NCBI GenBank assembly: GCA_028829895.1
Contig: CM054178.1
Location: 69,079,835-69,143,834, forward strand
Direction of reading: 5' to 3'
DNA from: Sinotaia quadrata
Taxonomy: Eukaryota; Mollusca; Gastropoda; Architaenioglossa; Viviparidae
DNA: 64,000 nucleotides
The translations under genes were made by a program, and so were the position numbers. The notes beneath the pieces were generated by a model. That model did no database searches. It saw nothing but the letters and a program-made list of their open reading frames with translations, and was not told where the DNA came from. Of the stretch, positions 34,846 through 47,589 are shown piece by piece. Position 1 is the first letter of the stretch; every line of letters begins with the position of its first letter.

Positions 34846-35562
34846 CTTTGTTTTGCATCTTCTATTGCGGTCTTAATGTTTCTGCAATTGATATGGCATT
34901 TGTTGACTAATGTTGCCTTCATTTTCCTCTTATAATGTATTGCTCTTGTCATGTGTCTTATTTTTTCTTAGTGAACTCTATCTTCTTTTCTCTTCTCTTC
35001 CATGGTGGTACTGATAGTTTCTTTGTTTGTACTTTGGTTTTATGGTTTTCAATTATTTTTGCAGTGGTGTATAATTTGTTTTTGGTTTCTGTTATATTTT
35101 CTGTGGGGATATGTTTTAGTATTTCATTTGCTGTCATTAGAAATTTCTTGTTTTGCAGCCTTCTTGTTGGGGTTCTGCCTACACGTGACCTATTTTTGTC
35201 CATGAAATCTTTACATGTCTTCTAACAAGCCTTGCTGTTGTTGTTCACTTAAACTGTTAGTTATTTCTCCAGTGTGGTCGTCTCCTGGATTTGACTGTTG
35301 CCAGGTTTGTGGAAGTTTCGTTCTCTTCTATTTCAGTGCCTAGGGTTATTATTTGTTGCTGTTGTATCTTTCGTTGATCTACGACTGTAAAAAGCCTATT
35401 TTGTGTGATCTCTCGCTTCTGGTCCAGGAGTCACAGTTCACTGATAATATCACCTGGATGGTGATTCAGCCAGAGTTTATGCACTCTTTTTCTATATCCC
35501 CTTACAGTGAGTTGGTTTTGAAACCATTATTTGTATGTTTTATTCTATGGTCCATTTCCTCC
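34752..35562 (-). mobile_element. Non-LTR retrotransposon: N-terminal fragment, minus strand
   Basis: Reading the minus strand from 35562, the blocks are GRKWTIE, then a stop and NIQIM; RVHKLWLNHHPGDIISEL (about 35440-35492); ANEILKHIPTENITETK and TTAKIIENH; VPPWKRR (34991-35008); and TAIEDAKQRLLGVG near 34850. The order GRKWT, K(R)M..LW, TTAKII, PPWK.R and RL is the N-terminal order I recall for this family, ahead of the RT domain. Several stops and frameshifts interrupt it. It overlaps the plus-strand post-RT fragment, a tail-to-tail junction near 34.8 kb. Confidence 0.6.
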
Positions 35563-36842
35563 CAATTTTCGCTAGCGTTTCAGTAGCCTATTTTCGCTAG
35601 AACACCCTGAAACATCAATGTCTAACGCAGACGTTAACCCGGGTGAAATCTGATCTGGTATAGAATCTAATTTTGTTTTCTCCATCATAAATTGGATGGT
35701 TGTGGATGTAGTTTGGAGGAAACCACTTTCTCTTCCCTCGATAGTCCAGAAAATGGGTTGAAGTTGTCGTTCACCCAAGCTGTCGCCAAGTAGCTTAACT
35801 TTTGCTCATTTTGCTCCATCCACTTTGGACTATAGAGACACCTCTATTATTATTATTATTATTGTTTTTGTTGTTCTTGTTCTTGTTCTTGTTCTTGTTG
35901 TTGCTATAACAATAAATAATAAACATACAAAAATGGGAATTGCAAGAGTGCAAAGAAAATCAAACAAAGAAAACAATTCAAACTGTTCCCATTACTAAAT
36001 AATTATATAGTAAACAAAGTCAAGCAAAACACTCATCACAAGTTAATACATATAATCAACATGTACACCAGTACGCGCTACAAATATACACATACTACAC
36101 AGAGTGCCTATGTACGGACTTCACAAGAACAAACTTAATCACAGATAGAATAGTGAGGGGTGCACAAGCTCGTTTGTTTGTTTCGTACTCTTTACCCTGC
36201 TCAAAGAGTGAAGTTTGTTTCGTACTCTTTACCCTGCTCAAAGAGCAAAGTTTGTTTGCTCGATGAGACTTATAGCCCACTCATTTCCGTCCGGTTTCTC
36301 AACTAGCATTGAACCAGGATATCGGCGTGTGATTTGTGTGATTTGTGTGATGTAGCCTAGGTAAAACAGCATCATTACTCACGTTTACGCATTGTCATAA
36401 AACAGGAAACTGGAGAAATAAATATTATGCGTCTTATTTATGGAGTTCTTTCATTTCCTTGATTTGAATAAACAAATTCCTGTTGGGGATTTTAGGACCT
36501 ACGGAACTCGGACTCGTTCATTGTTAGTTATGATTCCTCTAAACTTCAGTTCAGTCGATGTGGCTTCCGGTATGGAAGTCAATGCTGGAGGTCCACACTC
36601 AGCTGAACACTATAATAGACAAACTTTGTGCATGCGTTTTAGAACTAAAGTCTAAACAATTCCTGGGATTTGTTTATTTTGTATGACTACTCAGTGTGGT
36701 CTTGTCAAGGATATATTGGCCCCTGATACTGGTCACGTGACCATATTTTTTTCCCTTGCCAAGAAAGGAGCGTCGGCTTGCGATTGGTTCTTTATCTCGT
36801 TCACTTGAGTCGTGGAGGTTTTAAATATCGAAGAATTCTATG
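35563..36842. other. Spacer with short simple repeats
   Basis: A minus-strand 68-codon frame at 35572-35778 directly upstream of the retrotransposon fragment may be its more variable N terminus. ATT then TTCTTG repeats lie at 35847-35903. A 37-bp dimer containing cgtactctttaccctgctc lies at about 36175-36252. Confidence 0.4.
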
Positions 36843-37013
36843 GTGAGTCACATCTCCATAGAGGCAATGTATTAATTTAATGTGATTCAATTAGATCTCC
36901 ATAGAGTCAATATATTAAATTAAGGTGATTCAATTAGATCTCCATAGAGTCAATATATTAAATTAATGTGATTCAATTAGATCTCCATAGAGTCAATATA
37001 TTAAATTAATGTG
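36843..37013. repeat. Minisatellite, 43-bp unit, 4 copies
   Basis: Units begin gtgattcaattagatctcca. The first copy is diverged. Confidence 0.93.
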
Positions 37014-37053
37014 CTGATTGTAAAACTCCTACGAGCACCGAGATTATCCGAGA

Positions 37054-37344
37054 GATTATATCTCTTCATTGAAATGCTTGGGTCAAACAGATTATATCTC
37101 TTCATTGAAATGCTTGGGTCAAACAGATTATATCTCTTCATCGAAATGCTTGGGTCAAACAGATTATATCTCTTCATTGAAATGCTTGGGTCAAACAGAT
37201 TATATCTCTTCATTGAAATGCTTGGGTCAAACAGATTATATCTCTTCATTGAAATGCTTGGGTCAAACAGATTATATCTCTTCATTGAAATGCTTGGGTC
37301 AAACAGATTATATCTCTTCATTGAAATGCTTGGGTCAAACAGAT
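37054..37344. repeat. Minisatellite, 36-bp unit, 8 copies
   Basis: Units begin gattatatctcttcattgaa and are almost identical. They start about 40 bp after the preceding, unrelated array. Open frames on both strands follow from the 12-codon period. Confidence 0.95.
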
Positions 37345-37879
37345 TCTTGCTCCCGCTATTATTATTTTCGTCATAAAAGATTTCAATCTGCTGGCCGCGT
37401 GATCAGAAATTTTATAAATCTGTTTCCTGGATAAGCAGAATTATTCATTTCGATAGCCAAAGAATGCAATGCAGGGTTTTGTTTCATATGTTCAGTATCA
37501 CCACTCGACACATTGCTCTCGGTTTCATTACTACATTGCTTTGAATACGCGTTACATTCGGTGATGACTCTGTCGCATGTTCACATCTGTAAGTGAAAAT
37601 CATTCGAAATCACATCGAAATAAACTATCTATTTATAGCTATTTTGTTATGTAAACGTGCTTGTCAGTTAACTTTGGACTCGTCTACTTGATAGGGGTGG
37701 AGCACTTTATTCAGTGGTGGTAGGCGGGAAAAAAAAGGATTTTAATTAAATAATGTCCTTTATCTTGGCATTCACTGAAATATACATCTTTATTTTAAAA
37801 TTCTCGTTATACTTTTTGAAACGTACCGATAGCAGACGTATGTCCCTAACAGCAGAGAGAATGTCAATACGATCTGTCT
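37345..37879. other. Unique spacer
   Basis: Nothing recognised. Confidence 0.4.
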
Positions 37880-38408
37880 GAAGCAACACAACGTTGCAGA
37901 CCTGTGTCTGAAATATACTGGTATTCTAGATATATGTCTGAAACAACACAACGTTGCAGACTTGTGTCTGAAATATACTGGTATTCTAGATATATGTCTG
38001 AAACAAATAAACGTTGCAGACCTGTGTCTGAAATATACAGGTATTCTAGATATATGTCTGAAACAACACAACGTCTTGTGTCTAAAATATACAGGTATTC
38101 TAGATATATGTCTGAAACAACACAACGTCTTGTGTCTAAAATATACAGGTATTCTAGATATATGTCTGAAACAACACAACATCCTGTGTCTAAAATATAC
38201 AGGTATTCTAGATATATGTCTGAAACAACACAACGTCCTGTGTCTAAAATATACAGGTATTCTAGATATATGTCTGAAACAACACAAAGTTTGCAGACCT
38301 GTGTCTGAAATATACAGGTATTCCAGATATATGTCTGAAATAATACAAAGTTTGCAGACCTGTGTCTAAAATATACATGTATTCCAGATATATGTCTGAA
38401 ACAACACG
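37880..38408. repeat. Minisatellite with 60-bp and 54-bp units, 9 copies
   Basis: Outer copies are 60 bp (contain gttgcagacctgtgtctg). Four central copies lack six bases of the gcagac segment (54 bp). The common core is ggtattctagatatatgtct. Both lengths are multiples of three, so three frames of 134-197 codons are open; none is a credible protein. Confidence 0.95.
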
Positions 38409-39765
38409 GACAAACATCATAGACTCTTTGTGTAAGTGACAAGATCTTTTGCACCATTTTAAAGTTAAAACCATCCCCAACTTTCAGCGAAGTAATATAC
38501 CCTCATTTTCCTTACAATAGTGTGCATGTGAGCTTATGCGTAAACTCGAGATGGGAGTGGAGTTGGAAAATCATTAAAATTATAAGTTCACATTACTTAG
38601 TGTGTAAATGACACATTACTCAAAAAGAGACAAGTCTAAACTCCATTTAATACGTATTTATCATGTTCACCTGTATGTAAAAGATTACATGATGTGTGCA
38701 AGGGACTACTCAAGCCCAACACTACGGAATTTTTTTGTTCTGCTCCATCATCTGCTCCATCACTTGCTTCATCACCTACTCCATCTGATTACTGTTATGT
38801 CGTAACAATCATTAGAGTTTTGCGGTTCTTGTCAGTCGTTTCCAGTATCGTTCACAAAACATCCAAATGTAGTTCTAACACACACACAAACACCAGCAGT
38901 CAATCCCTTTATCTGTCTCGAATTTTCAGCGCAATCCGGGTCTTCCTACCCGCATAATGCAGAGGTGGTACCGTATTGAAGTGATTTGACGCTTAGGGAC
39001 TCGATTTTGTTTATTTATTATCGGCGTTCCCTAAATATTTCGTCCGAGCTTTAGAACATCGAGCGATCGGTCCTGCAATGTCCCTCTGCTCCTGTGAATG
39101 ACCGTTTTGTCCCTTGTTGTCTTTCAGTCCTGAATCAGTTTTCGCTTAAACTTATTCACTGAACGCTATCTGTATTTAGAGGGCTGAATTTCTACGTTTG
39201 TGTGTGCGCGCATGACTATCTGTGTGTGTGTGTGTGTGTGTCTGCTTCTATGTGGGCGCGCCTGTGCGTATGTATCTGTGCTTGTTTTGCGAGAGTTTTG
39301 GCGTGTGCGCAGGCGTGATGTACTCTTAGACCTAGGCTTCTTGGCTTTCTCTCGTTGCTAATTGCGCTCTTGGACCGGAATCATTCCATGAGTCCCCTAA
39401 GTCAACAGCCACGTATTTTAAGCAATGCTGGAAGTGCTTCTCTGCATGAATGATGTTCTCACGCGAACGGCTCAAATCAGTGTCGTGTATAACAGTCACC
39501 GCTTTTCGGGTGCCAGTTGCAACTGTGAATCGACCGACTCTGCAAGCGTGATGGGTCGACAAAAAAAAAAAAAAGAAGAAGAAGAAGGAAAAAAACAAAT
39601 TTTGTTTTAAAAAAACGTTATTTCCGTCATTGACGTCATTATATTCGTACCGCGTCTCCACTACCACCTGCACCCCCAATAATGGCGCTTGAGGGTGCGC
39701 ATCCTATTTCAGTGCTAATAACAGAACCGTCGCTGGAATGCCGGAGAAGACTCTTCTTGCTAGCT
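38409..39765. other. Spacer with a 12-bp repeat
   Basis: Four copies of ctgctccatcac type lie at 38740-38785. A short GT run lies near 39223-39241. The minus-strand frame at 39332-39679 contains a poly-Phe stretch from a plus-strand A/G run and an unidentified downstream part. Confidence 0.4.
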
Positions 39766-39952
39766 CAGTGGTTCCCAGCCCCTGGGTCGCGACCCAGATT
39801 TGGTTCGCGAGAGATTTGTGATGGATCACGTCATGTGATTCGACAATTTATTTTTAATCTTTTTCATCTCTTAACTGACATATGCTGAGTCGCCAGGCAA
39901 GCAGTTTTGGAAAATGTTGGTGTCGCAAGCAGAGAAGTTTGGGAAGCATCCG
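39766..39952. mobile_element. hAT-type MITE, 187 bp, with 8-bp target duplication
   Basis: The left end, cagtggttcccagcccctgg followed by gtcgcgaccc, has the form of a hAT terminal inverted repeat. The right end, gtgtcgcaagcagagaagtt then tgggaagcatccg, is a diverged inverted copy (ttcccaaa and gcgacac in complement). Flanks are tgctagct at 39758-39765 and ttctagct at 39953-39960: 8 bp, one mismatch, the length typical of hAT insertions. The interior is too short to encode a transposase, so it must have moved in trans. Confidence 0.75.
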
Positions 39953-39961
39953 TTCTAGCTC

Positions 39962-40332
39962 CTTACTTAGCATGACTAATGTTTTTGCACTGTTGCTCTC
40001 CATGACGCCCAAGATACGTGTAATAGTCTCGACTTTCCTTGCTTAGCATGACTAATGTTTTTGGACTATAGCTCTTCATGACGTCCAAGATACATGTAAT
40101 AGTCTCGGCTTTCCTTACTTAGCATGACTAATGTTTTTGCACTGTTGCTCTGCATGACGCCCAAGATACAAGTAATAGTCTCGGCTTTCCTTACTAAGCA
40201 TGACTAATGTTTTAACACTATAGTTCTTCCTGAATAATGTTTTCGCACAATAGCTCTTCATAACTAATGTTTTTGGACTATAGCTCTTCATGACGTCTAA
40301 GATACATGTAATAGTCTCGGCTTTCCTTACGG
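39962..40332. repeat. Minisatellite, 76-bp unit, about 5 copies
   Basis: Units contain agcatgactaatgtttttgc and aatagtctcggctttcctta. The fourth copy is internally rearranged. The array starts right after the hAT MITE. Confidence 0.92.
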
Positions 40333-41159
40333 ACAAGTCAGACTTAGACGTCGAGTTCCTGTTGATGAATGCTCGTTTGTTGAAATTCAGTTTACCTAAA
40401 CCAGTCCGCCGCCCATGGGTGTTCCGCCATCAAGTTTGTTTATCGGAGAAAGGTACTGTTTAGTCTGTCTTCTATAAGATGGCATGTTTACAAGAATTCA
40501 GTAAATATTGTTAACTGCTTCCTTAAGGGGTAGTGATGTGGTCGGTGGGGTGGGGATGAGTCAGTTCTTGGGGATTTTTATTTACAAACTGCGGTGTAGT
40601 TTCGATTCCGCGTTTCGCTCCCTTGCGTCTGTCAAGACCGCTATGCAAGCAAATGGCTGCAAACACGAAATTAAATGTAAATTCAACATTTTCAGTATTA
40701 CGCTGTAGCCACTGCGTTTAATGAACGAACAGATACAAGTTTATCCCGAAAGGGGGAAAAAACGACTCATTTGCAATTTGTTTAACTTTTAACAAATTTG
40801 CAATTTGTTTAACTAATTCAGATGCCCAGTAGATATTTTGCATACGATGTTGAAAGAGTTAACCAGAGTGAGCTAAACAGCTAGTACTATTGGGAGCGTT
40901 TCGCAAACCCTGCTGCGCGAGCACGGAAGGAGATCTTAATCACGTAACGTATGACGTAGTATAACGTAGTATACACTATATATATATTCAGAGGTTCCCC
41001 CAGAGAGATTTCAATATATCTGGGCCAAGAGAGATAACTTTAAAGCATTTTAGTAAATTATATTGAAGATAAGTTTATTGTCTTCCCCCGGATAGAAGAA
41101 TGTATGCGTAGTAAAGTTAAATAAGTTTCTTTCTAATTACTTTAGCAAAGGGAGAAAAA

Positions 41160-41192
<33 letters not shown>

Positions 41193-42618
41193 AAAATGAG
41201 ACTGATCTGAATCCGGCTTACTGTTCATGAAATAATAAAATAAACTCGACCAGTGCATAAAGGTCCCCACAAACACGGATGACGCCATATTGAGGCCATA
41301 AAATAAATATTCATCTCTCTAAGTATTTTCATTAAAGGCCAACCTAATTAAGTGAACTGTCTGGATATCCAAATATACTTTAAATATTTTTTATGTAATA
41401 GTCTATTTGTCTGGTGTCAGTGAGGGTTATTTCAAAATGACGTTTTCCCCCATAATTTCTCGTTTCGTTTTGTCCTGTAGACTGCTATTAAAGGCTGTAC
41501 AATCTGCAGTATATTTTCATTTCTGTCGTTAAAAAGCAAGCCAAGAAATACATGAAAACTTTTCTATTTCGCTCTTTCATTTCGTTCCCCGCCATATAAA
41601 CAACACATTTGTTTATATGTATTTTTAAAGGGGAAAATATCATTTTCGGTTTTAAATGACAGCATTCAGTTTTTATTTATTTCATCTTTCTTTCTATTAT
41701 TTATTACCTTACTATTTTGTATTATTATTATTTTGGCTGTTGTTATTCAGGAGTTTCTATATTTCATTTCGGTTCGAATCGATAAATCTTCAAGAAACTT
41801 GTACATTTTTCATCGACTGCCCGCTGATTTGATTTTGTGCTCACCTCACCAAACCTATCACTGACTACTACGAATTTATATGTAAATGACGTGTGCTATG
41901 AAACATGTAGAGTACTTTATTTATATATCATTTGGGTTTTGCATTGATATGAGACGAAATGTATGGTGCGATAAGTTTTACTCAGAAATCGTCTTTCATT
42001 ATTCTTTTACTTTTCATCGTTTAATGAAACTATCCATCTGTCTTTTACAAAATAAATATTATTGTTTATTTGCAGATTAACTTTTTCCATGAAGAAGGAC
42101 AAATTCTCTGGCATCTTGGTTCCAGGTTTCATCAATGAAGAGGCACCTTCAACTTAAAGGAAAACAGGTATGATATGTTCTGGTGATGACGCCGGTTGCT
42201 GTATAACTTACAATGTTTTTTGCATTATTTCCTCTTCTGAATTCGTGATTATAATGTAGTATGTTACTGATCTCTCCTGTTATTAATGCATGATTTTGAT
42301 TATTACCAAATCCAGTATTTTTTCTTGTCTAGATCTCGATCTACCGCAATTGGGTGGGGACCCTGACGTATAAATTTCAAGTTCCGAGACAAAATTAATA
42401 GAAATAGCTTTCAAAACTAAGACTGAAATACACATTCACCGCTCTTCTATTCTTTTTTTTAAAGAATTGTTGTATGCAACATCTACTGATTAAATGGAGT
42501 TGTAAATAAGTAATAACTGGACAAACAACTGCAGGTTTTCTTGAAATCTTGAAATTAGTTGGGTTAAAAGTAAGCCAGGCAAGATGGTTGTAGAGTCTCC
42601 ATGTAGAGCACAAGTATT
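40333..42618. other. Unique AT-rich spacer
   Basis: A28 homopolymer at 41163-41190; TA-rich stretch near 40975. A plus-strand stretch of about 50 codons ending near 40462 (contains LPKPVRRPWVFRHQ) is complex but unidentified. No gene is supported. Confidence 0.35.
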
Positions 42619-42793
42619 CCGATTGGACGATATTTTAAATTGGTTCTCATTGTTCATACATTTGATTGGACGATATTTTAAATTGGTTCTCATTGTTCAT
42701 ACATTTGATTGGATGATATTTTAAATTGGCTCTCATTGTTCATACATTTGATTGGACGATATTTTAAATTGGTTCTCATTGTTCATACATTTA
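42619..42793. repeat. Minisatellite, 43-bp unit, 4 copies
   Basis: Units begin tgttcatacatttgattgga. Three copies are nearly identical. Confidence 0.94.
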
Positions 42794-43274
42794 CTGGGAT
42801 TTGTAGTATCTACATGTCTTGTAAAAGACTTAAAACTTTAGCATCTTTTACATATTATAGAAAATGCGTGTACGTGTGTGCGCGTGCGTGTACTTGAAGA
42901 AAAATACAAGAAGAGCAAATTAATTCTGTGCTGCAAAACTACTAACTGTAGCTATTTTTAATTATGTTTTATTACTTTTAAATTAATATGTGTATGAAAT
43001 AAGGGTGCAATTTGGCCATTCCACCATTATACTCTAACAGTCGAAATATTGCGCTGATGTTTAGCATTACACTGTAACCAATCAAAAATGCGTTAACATT
43101 GCTTACGTCACTTTCTAACTACCACTAATAATTGACTCCTTTCTTTTTCGTCGCATATTAATTACTCTAATTATTTAAATCAGTCCTTAACGACTTCAAT
43201 AATTGAGATGATTTGAGGGAGGGGTTCACACTACAATGAGGGAATTGAATCGATTGGTTTACTTTAACTTCTAA
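42794..43274. other. AT-rich spacer
   Basis: Nothing recognised. Confidence 0.4.
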
Positions 43275-43577
43275 GGTACATGAGTTGTTTGTTTTGGGTC
43301 ACACCTTAAGTATTACAATACTGAGATGACTGGTTAAGGTCACAACTTAAGTATTACAATACTGAGATGACTGTTTTGGGTCACACGTTAAAAATTATAA
43401 TACTGAGATGACTGTTGTGGGGTCACACCTTAAGTATTGCAATACTGAGATGACTGTTTAAGGTCACAACTTACGTATTACAATACTGAGATGACTGTTT
43501 TGGGTCACAAAAAATTACAATACTGAAATGACTGTTTTTGGGTCACACCTTAAAAATTGCAATACTGAGATGACTGA
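43275..43577. repeat. Minisatellite, 41-bp unit, about 7 copies
   Basis: Units begin gatgactgttttgggtcaca and include gtattacaatac, a 5-bp dyad. Two variants, gggtcacacc and aggtcacaac, are mixed. Confidence 0.93.
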
Positions 43578-43989
43578 ATAGCTTGTTTAAGGGTATATGT
43601 AAGCTATTTGAGAGGGCCGGCAGGACCTCGTGTCTTGGCTCTATGATGAGCGGCGTTGGTCTGCAGTTCGTAGGCTACATAATTAACAATGCATCGCATG
43701 CGATCAAGCAGTATTCTGAATTTCATTTGCAGGGAGGAATAGAAGAGTTAATTATACCTCATTCCTGAAATGGGTAATGGTGATTGCTTTTTATAATGAT
43801 AGGGTACAGATAGACATTTCTTTTTAGGAAGATGGAAGTGTGGCTGCGTAATGCTGTTATGTCATACAGATGTCGTATATATGTCGTTACATGTCGTACA
43901 TATTGTCCATTACGTGACACTCTGTATTAAATGTTACTATTTGGCGACGCCTTGTATTAACTTTTGTCTATTTCAGATTACTTTTTTAA
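43578..43989. other. Spacer
   Basis: A 61-codon frame starting in the last repeat copy has no recognised domain. Confidence 0.3.
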
Positions 43990-44092
43990 CAGTTTTGTTT
44001 TGTTGTTTTGTTTTGGGTTTTTTGTTTTGTTTTTTGTTGTTGTTTTTGTTTGTTTGTTTGGTTGGTTGGTTTTTTTTGTTTTTTTGGGGGGG
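43990..44092. repeat. (GTTTT)n-type T/G tract
   Basis: Repeats of gttttgttttg, tttg and ggtt ending in a G7 run. Confidence 0.93.
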
Positions 44093-44149
44093 CACTCACA
44101 TCGTTAAATTATTCTTTGTAATTCAAGTTCTTCATAGCTTTCGACTTTC

Positions 44150-44508
44150 TTTTACATTTCCCTCCCCACTTCCTGGACATTTTATTATCGTTCTCTGTTT
44201 TAATAAATTAACTTTCTTTTACCCATAACATTTCCCTCCCCACTTCCTGGACATTTTATTATCGTTCTCTGTTTTAATAATTAACTTTCTTTTACCCATA
44301 ACATTTCCCTCCCCACTTCCTGGACATTTTATTATCGTTCTGTTTTAATAATTAACTTTCTTTTATCCATAACATTTCCCTCCCCACTTCCTGAACATTA
44401 TATTATCGTTCTCTGTTTTAATAATTAACTTTCTTTTACCCATAACATTTCCCTCCCCACTTCCTGAACATTATATTATCGTTCTCTATTTTACTAATTA
44501 ACTTTCTT
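44150..44508. repeat. Minisatellite, 73-bp unit, about 5 copies
   Basis: Units begin cataacatttccctccccac and include tattatcgttctctg. Copies are highly similar. Confidence 0.95.
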
Positions 44509-45040
44509 AAGCACACAAATGTAAAATTCAAGATATAAGAGTGGAGTGGGGAATTCAGTTAAAATTAATAATTGCACAATCTCTTACCTTCACCGCATAA
44601 AAAATTACTTACTCCTGATTCGTGTAAGGTTTGTATATGAACCTGTTAGTATATTAATTATTAAAGCTATTGGTTTAGGTTATTAATAGAAATACTCTTA
44701 ACAGCCCCATGGTCTAGTCTTCTAATTGGTGTAACATTTGTCACAATAACTCTGCGGTGAAAGTTTCCACTTGAATATAACGACAAGCAAACTTGTTAAG
44801 GTTGCCTCTAGGATCGGTAACTTATTATTCTCTCCTCCTATTAATTAAATAAAATATCAATCAAAATCTGCAGTTTGCCCCCAGCCGATCCTAATTACCG
44901 ATCATGTGTAAAGAATTACTTAAGATAGGAAAGGATAATAAGCAATTAGAAATAATATTTACAAGTTACATTAATTTAAAAAATTACGTAATTTTGCTGC
45001 AATTCCCTTATCAGTCCTCAGTCCCTTTTTCAATAGCTAG
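44509..45040. other. AT-rich spacer
   Basis: Nothing coding recognised. A short segment (ctctgcggtgaaag, 44752) resembles one at 58130. Confidence 0.4.
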
Positions 45041-45179
45041 TCAGATCGACTAGTACTTAGAGAGCTTAGCTTAGCTATCGTACATGGTAGTCAGATCGAC
45101 TAGTAGAGAGCTTAGCTATCGTACATGGTAGTCAGATCGACTAGTACTTAGAGAGCTTAGCTTAGCTATCGTACATGGT
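45041..45179. repeat. Minisatellite, 50/39-bp units, 3 copies, with dyads
   Basis: Each unit holds gtcagatcgac flanked by CTA/TAG or TA/TAG; the first copy gives CTAGTC-agatc-GACTAG. The middle copy lacks 11 bp. Confidence 0.92.
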
Positions 45180-46599
45180 TGGCGATTGTAAACGCAGCAA
45201 ATGACGTGTCCTCACGGTGTCACGTACACACTTGCTTCGTTTCCTTGGTTGGCGGTGATTAAAATATTGACTTCCGCCCTTCCACTGGCGCTAATACAAG
45301 CTAGCACTAGAAATGAACCAATCTACACTTCTTTACTTTGGATCAACTGAATTATGATTATACCCTTTGTAGGTTATTGCCCAAGTCCAGCAAGATGAAA
45401 TGCAAACATCCTTTTCGTGTTCTAGCATAATCTTATTTCTAATAATTACATGCTATGGCGATAGCGAAAATTCATAACACGGTTCCTTACAATGTCAATA
45501 TCAAAATCCAATTAAACGAGTGCAATGCACATAGTACTGTTGGGTCTTCATGAACTTCTGACTTAATCTATCACTTTGTTAGCAAGCTTGATGGAATGGC
45601 AATGACAGCTGACTGCTTGGTTAGCTAAAGACTTTAGTTTACCTCACTAATGATCAACAATTAATTATACACACAACTATAATAATAATTCAGGAAGAAA
45701 AGTGAAAGAGATACAAAATAAAATAATAAATTATAGTAATTTACCTGAAGATATTTATATCCTTACACTTCTTAATTTCTTCAAATTAAAAAAAATAAGA
45801 TTTAAATTGTTTTCTATAAAGTCACTTAGAGTCATTTCTAAAAAGTTGCTCAACACTTCATTAGATTGGATTCGTTGAAAAAAGTTCGAAAATAAAAAAA
45901 AAATGTTTGAAATAAATGATCATGGGCTGATAAAATGCCGCTTAATGTTATCAGGCATAATGCAATAAAGTAAGTAAAATATCTTTATGATATGACTTTT
46001 TAATATAATCACTTGAAGCTAGTGGTAGACTGTTTGGCTACAAAACGTATTTGTTGAGTTTTTGTTTATTTATTTCCTTTATTGTGAAGCATAATACACT
46101 AGAGATTTATTTTTTTATACCAACTAGTACATGCGCTTTTATCTTCTCTTCACCCTAGCTCCTTTCCATTTCTGTTTGTTTCATTGACTTACTTGACGTT
46201 ATGAAAATATTCTTTTTTTGTTGTTCTTTGGTGTGTTTTGGTGTGTTTTGGTGTGTTTTGGTTTGGGAGGGGGATTTGTTTTTTTTCTTCTGGGTAGAGA
46301 GTTTGCACTATTCTATCAACTCTACATTCTGAATGGGTCATTGAAATTATATGATATCACTGTCATATTAGATTGATCTCCTGTAATTGTGCTTTATATG
46401 TCATGTACATTTAGTGAGAGGGCTATGACGTCATCAGTTATAAATTCTGCCTTCAGACTTCGCGTTCCTTAGACCAACAGCATAAATCTGCTTGAGACGA
46501 GATCTCGTTGTTTGCCTGAGATCTTGGTATTTGTCAATTTTGTTTTCCTTTCAGTTTATTTTTACTCTTATCTTGTTTGCAAGTGTGGTTTTCTCTTCA
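45180..46599. other. AT-rich spacer
   Basis: Three copies of gtgtgttttg lie at about 46231-46262. A full TGACGTCA lies near 46425. No gene recognised. Confidence 0.4.
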
Positions 46600-46834
46600 C
46601 AGCGATTTTGATTTATTATTTATTTCACCAACAATTTCTAGCTGATTTGTAAGCCCACAGCGATTTTGATTTATTATTTATTTCACCAACAATTTCTAGC
46701 TGATTGTAAGCCCACAGCGATTTTGATTTATTATTTATTTCACCAACAATTTCTAGCTGATTGTAAGCCCACAGCGATTTTGATTTATTATTTATTTCAC
46801 CAACAATTTGTAGCTGATTGTAAGCCCACAGCGA
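46600..46834. repeat. Minisatellite, 57-bp unit, 4 copies
   Basis: Units begin cacagcgattttgatttatt. Copies are almost identical. The minus strand stays open with a 19-residue period. Confidence 0.96.
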
Positions 46835-47030
46835 AGTGTGATTGAAAGGTGTAACAAGCAAGTAAGCAGCCTGAAGACAGAGCGATTTCTTCTAATACAT
46901 GGAATTATACTTAAATTATTCTATTTCAGCAAATGTTTTCGCATAATTCAGTTTGATTGATGAGAACCTTTTTCCTCTAAAACTTCTTTATGCACGCACT
47001 CGGATATGTAGGGTGAAAAGTTAATTTCTA

Positions 47031-47278
47031 CAGGTCTCTACAGGTCTCTACAGGTCTTTACAGGTCTCTACAGGTCTCTACAGGTCTCTACAGGTCTTTA
47101 CAGGTCTCTACAGGTCTCTACAGGTCTCTACAGGTCTCTACAGGTTTCTACAGGTCTTTACAGGTCTCTACAGGTCTCTACAGGTCTCTACAGGTCTCTA
47201 CAGGTCTTTACAGGTCTCTACAGGTCTCTACAGGTCTTTACATGTCTCTACAGGTCTCTGCAGGTCTTTACAGGTCTC
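47031..47278. repeat. 10-bp tandem array (acaggtctct), about 25 copies
   Basis: Near-perfect decamers. A C-to-T variant (tcttta) recurs every three to five units. The 10-bp period is close to one helical turn. Confidence 0.97.
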
Positions 47279-47589
47279 ACAGCTTGAATTCAACTTTCTT
47301 AACACCGGTTAATTTCATACGTTCGTTACGCTGAGGCCATTACAGAATTAGAATTACAACAACAACAACATAATTATGAAAATTTTTTATATGTTCGAAC
47401 ATGAGCATCACACGTGTGTCCCTGCATACATACGTTACATTATCAGACAACCTCGTGAATTTAAATAGCAAAGCTACTACGTAGAAATATATATAAATCT
47501 AGAGACGCAATTGTATGAGAGGAGAATGGTGCACTGGAGAGAAAAAAACAACATCATTGACCTATTTCTTACACTAAAATAAAAAATAC
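47279..47589. other. Spacer
   Basis: Short CAA tract near 47357-47370. Otherwise nothing. Confidence 0.4.

Noticed and set aside
37790..38457. Overlapping frames of 134-197 codons on both strands
   Set aside because: They follow from an array of 60- and 54-bp units; several frames on both strands are equally open.
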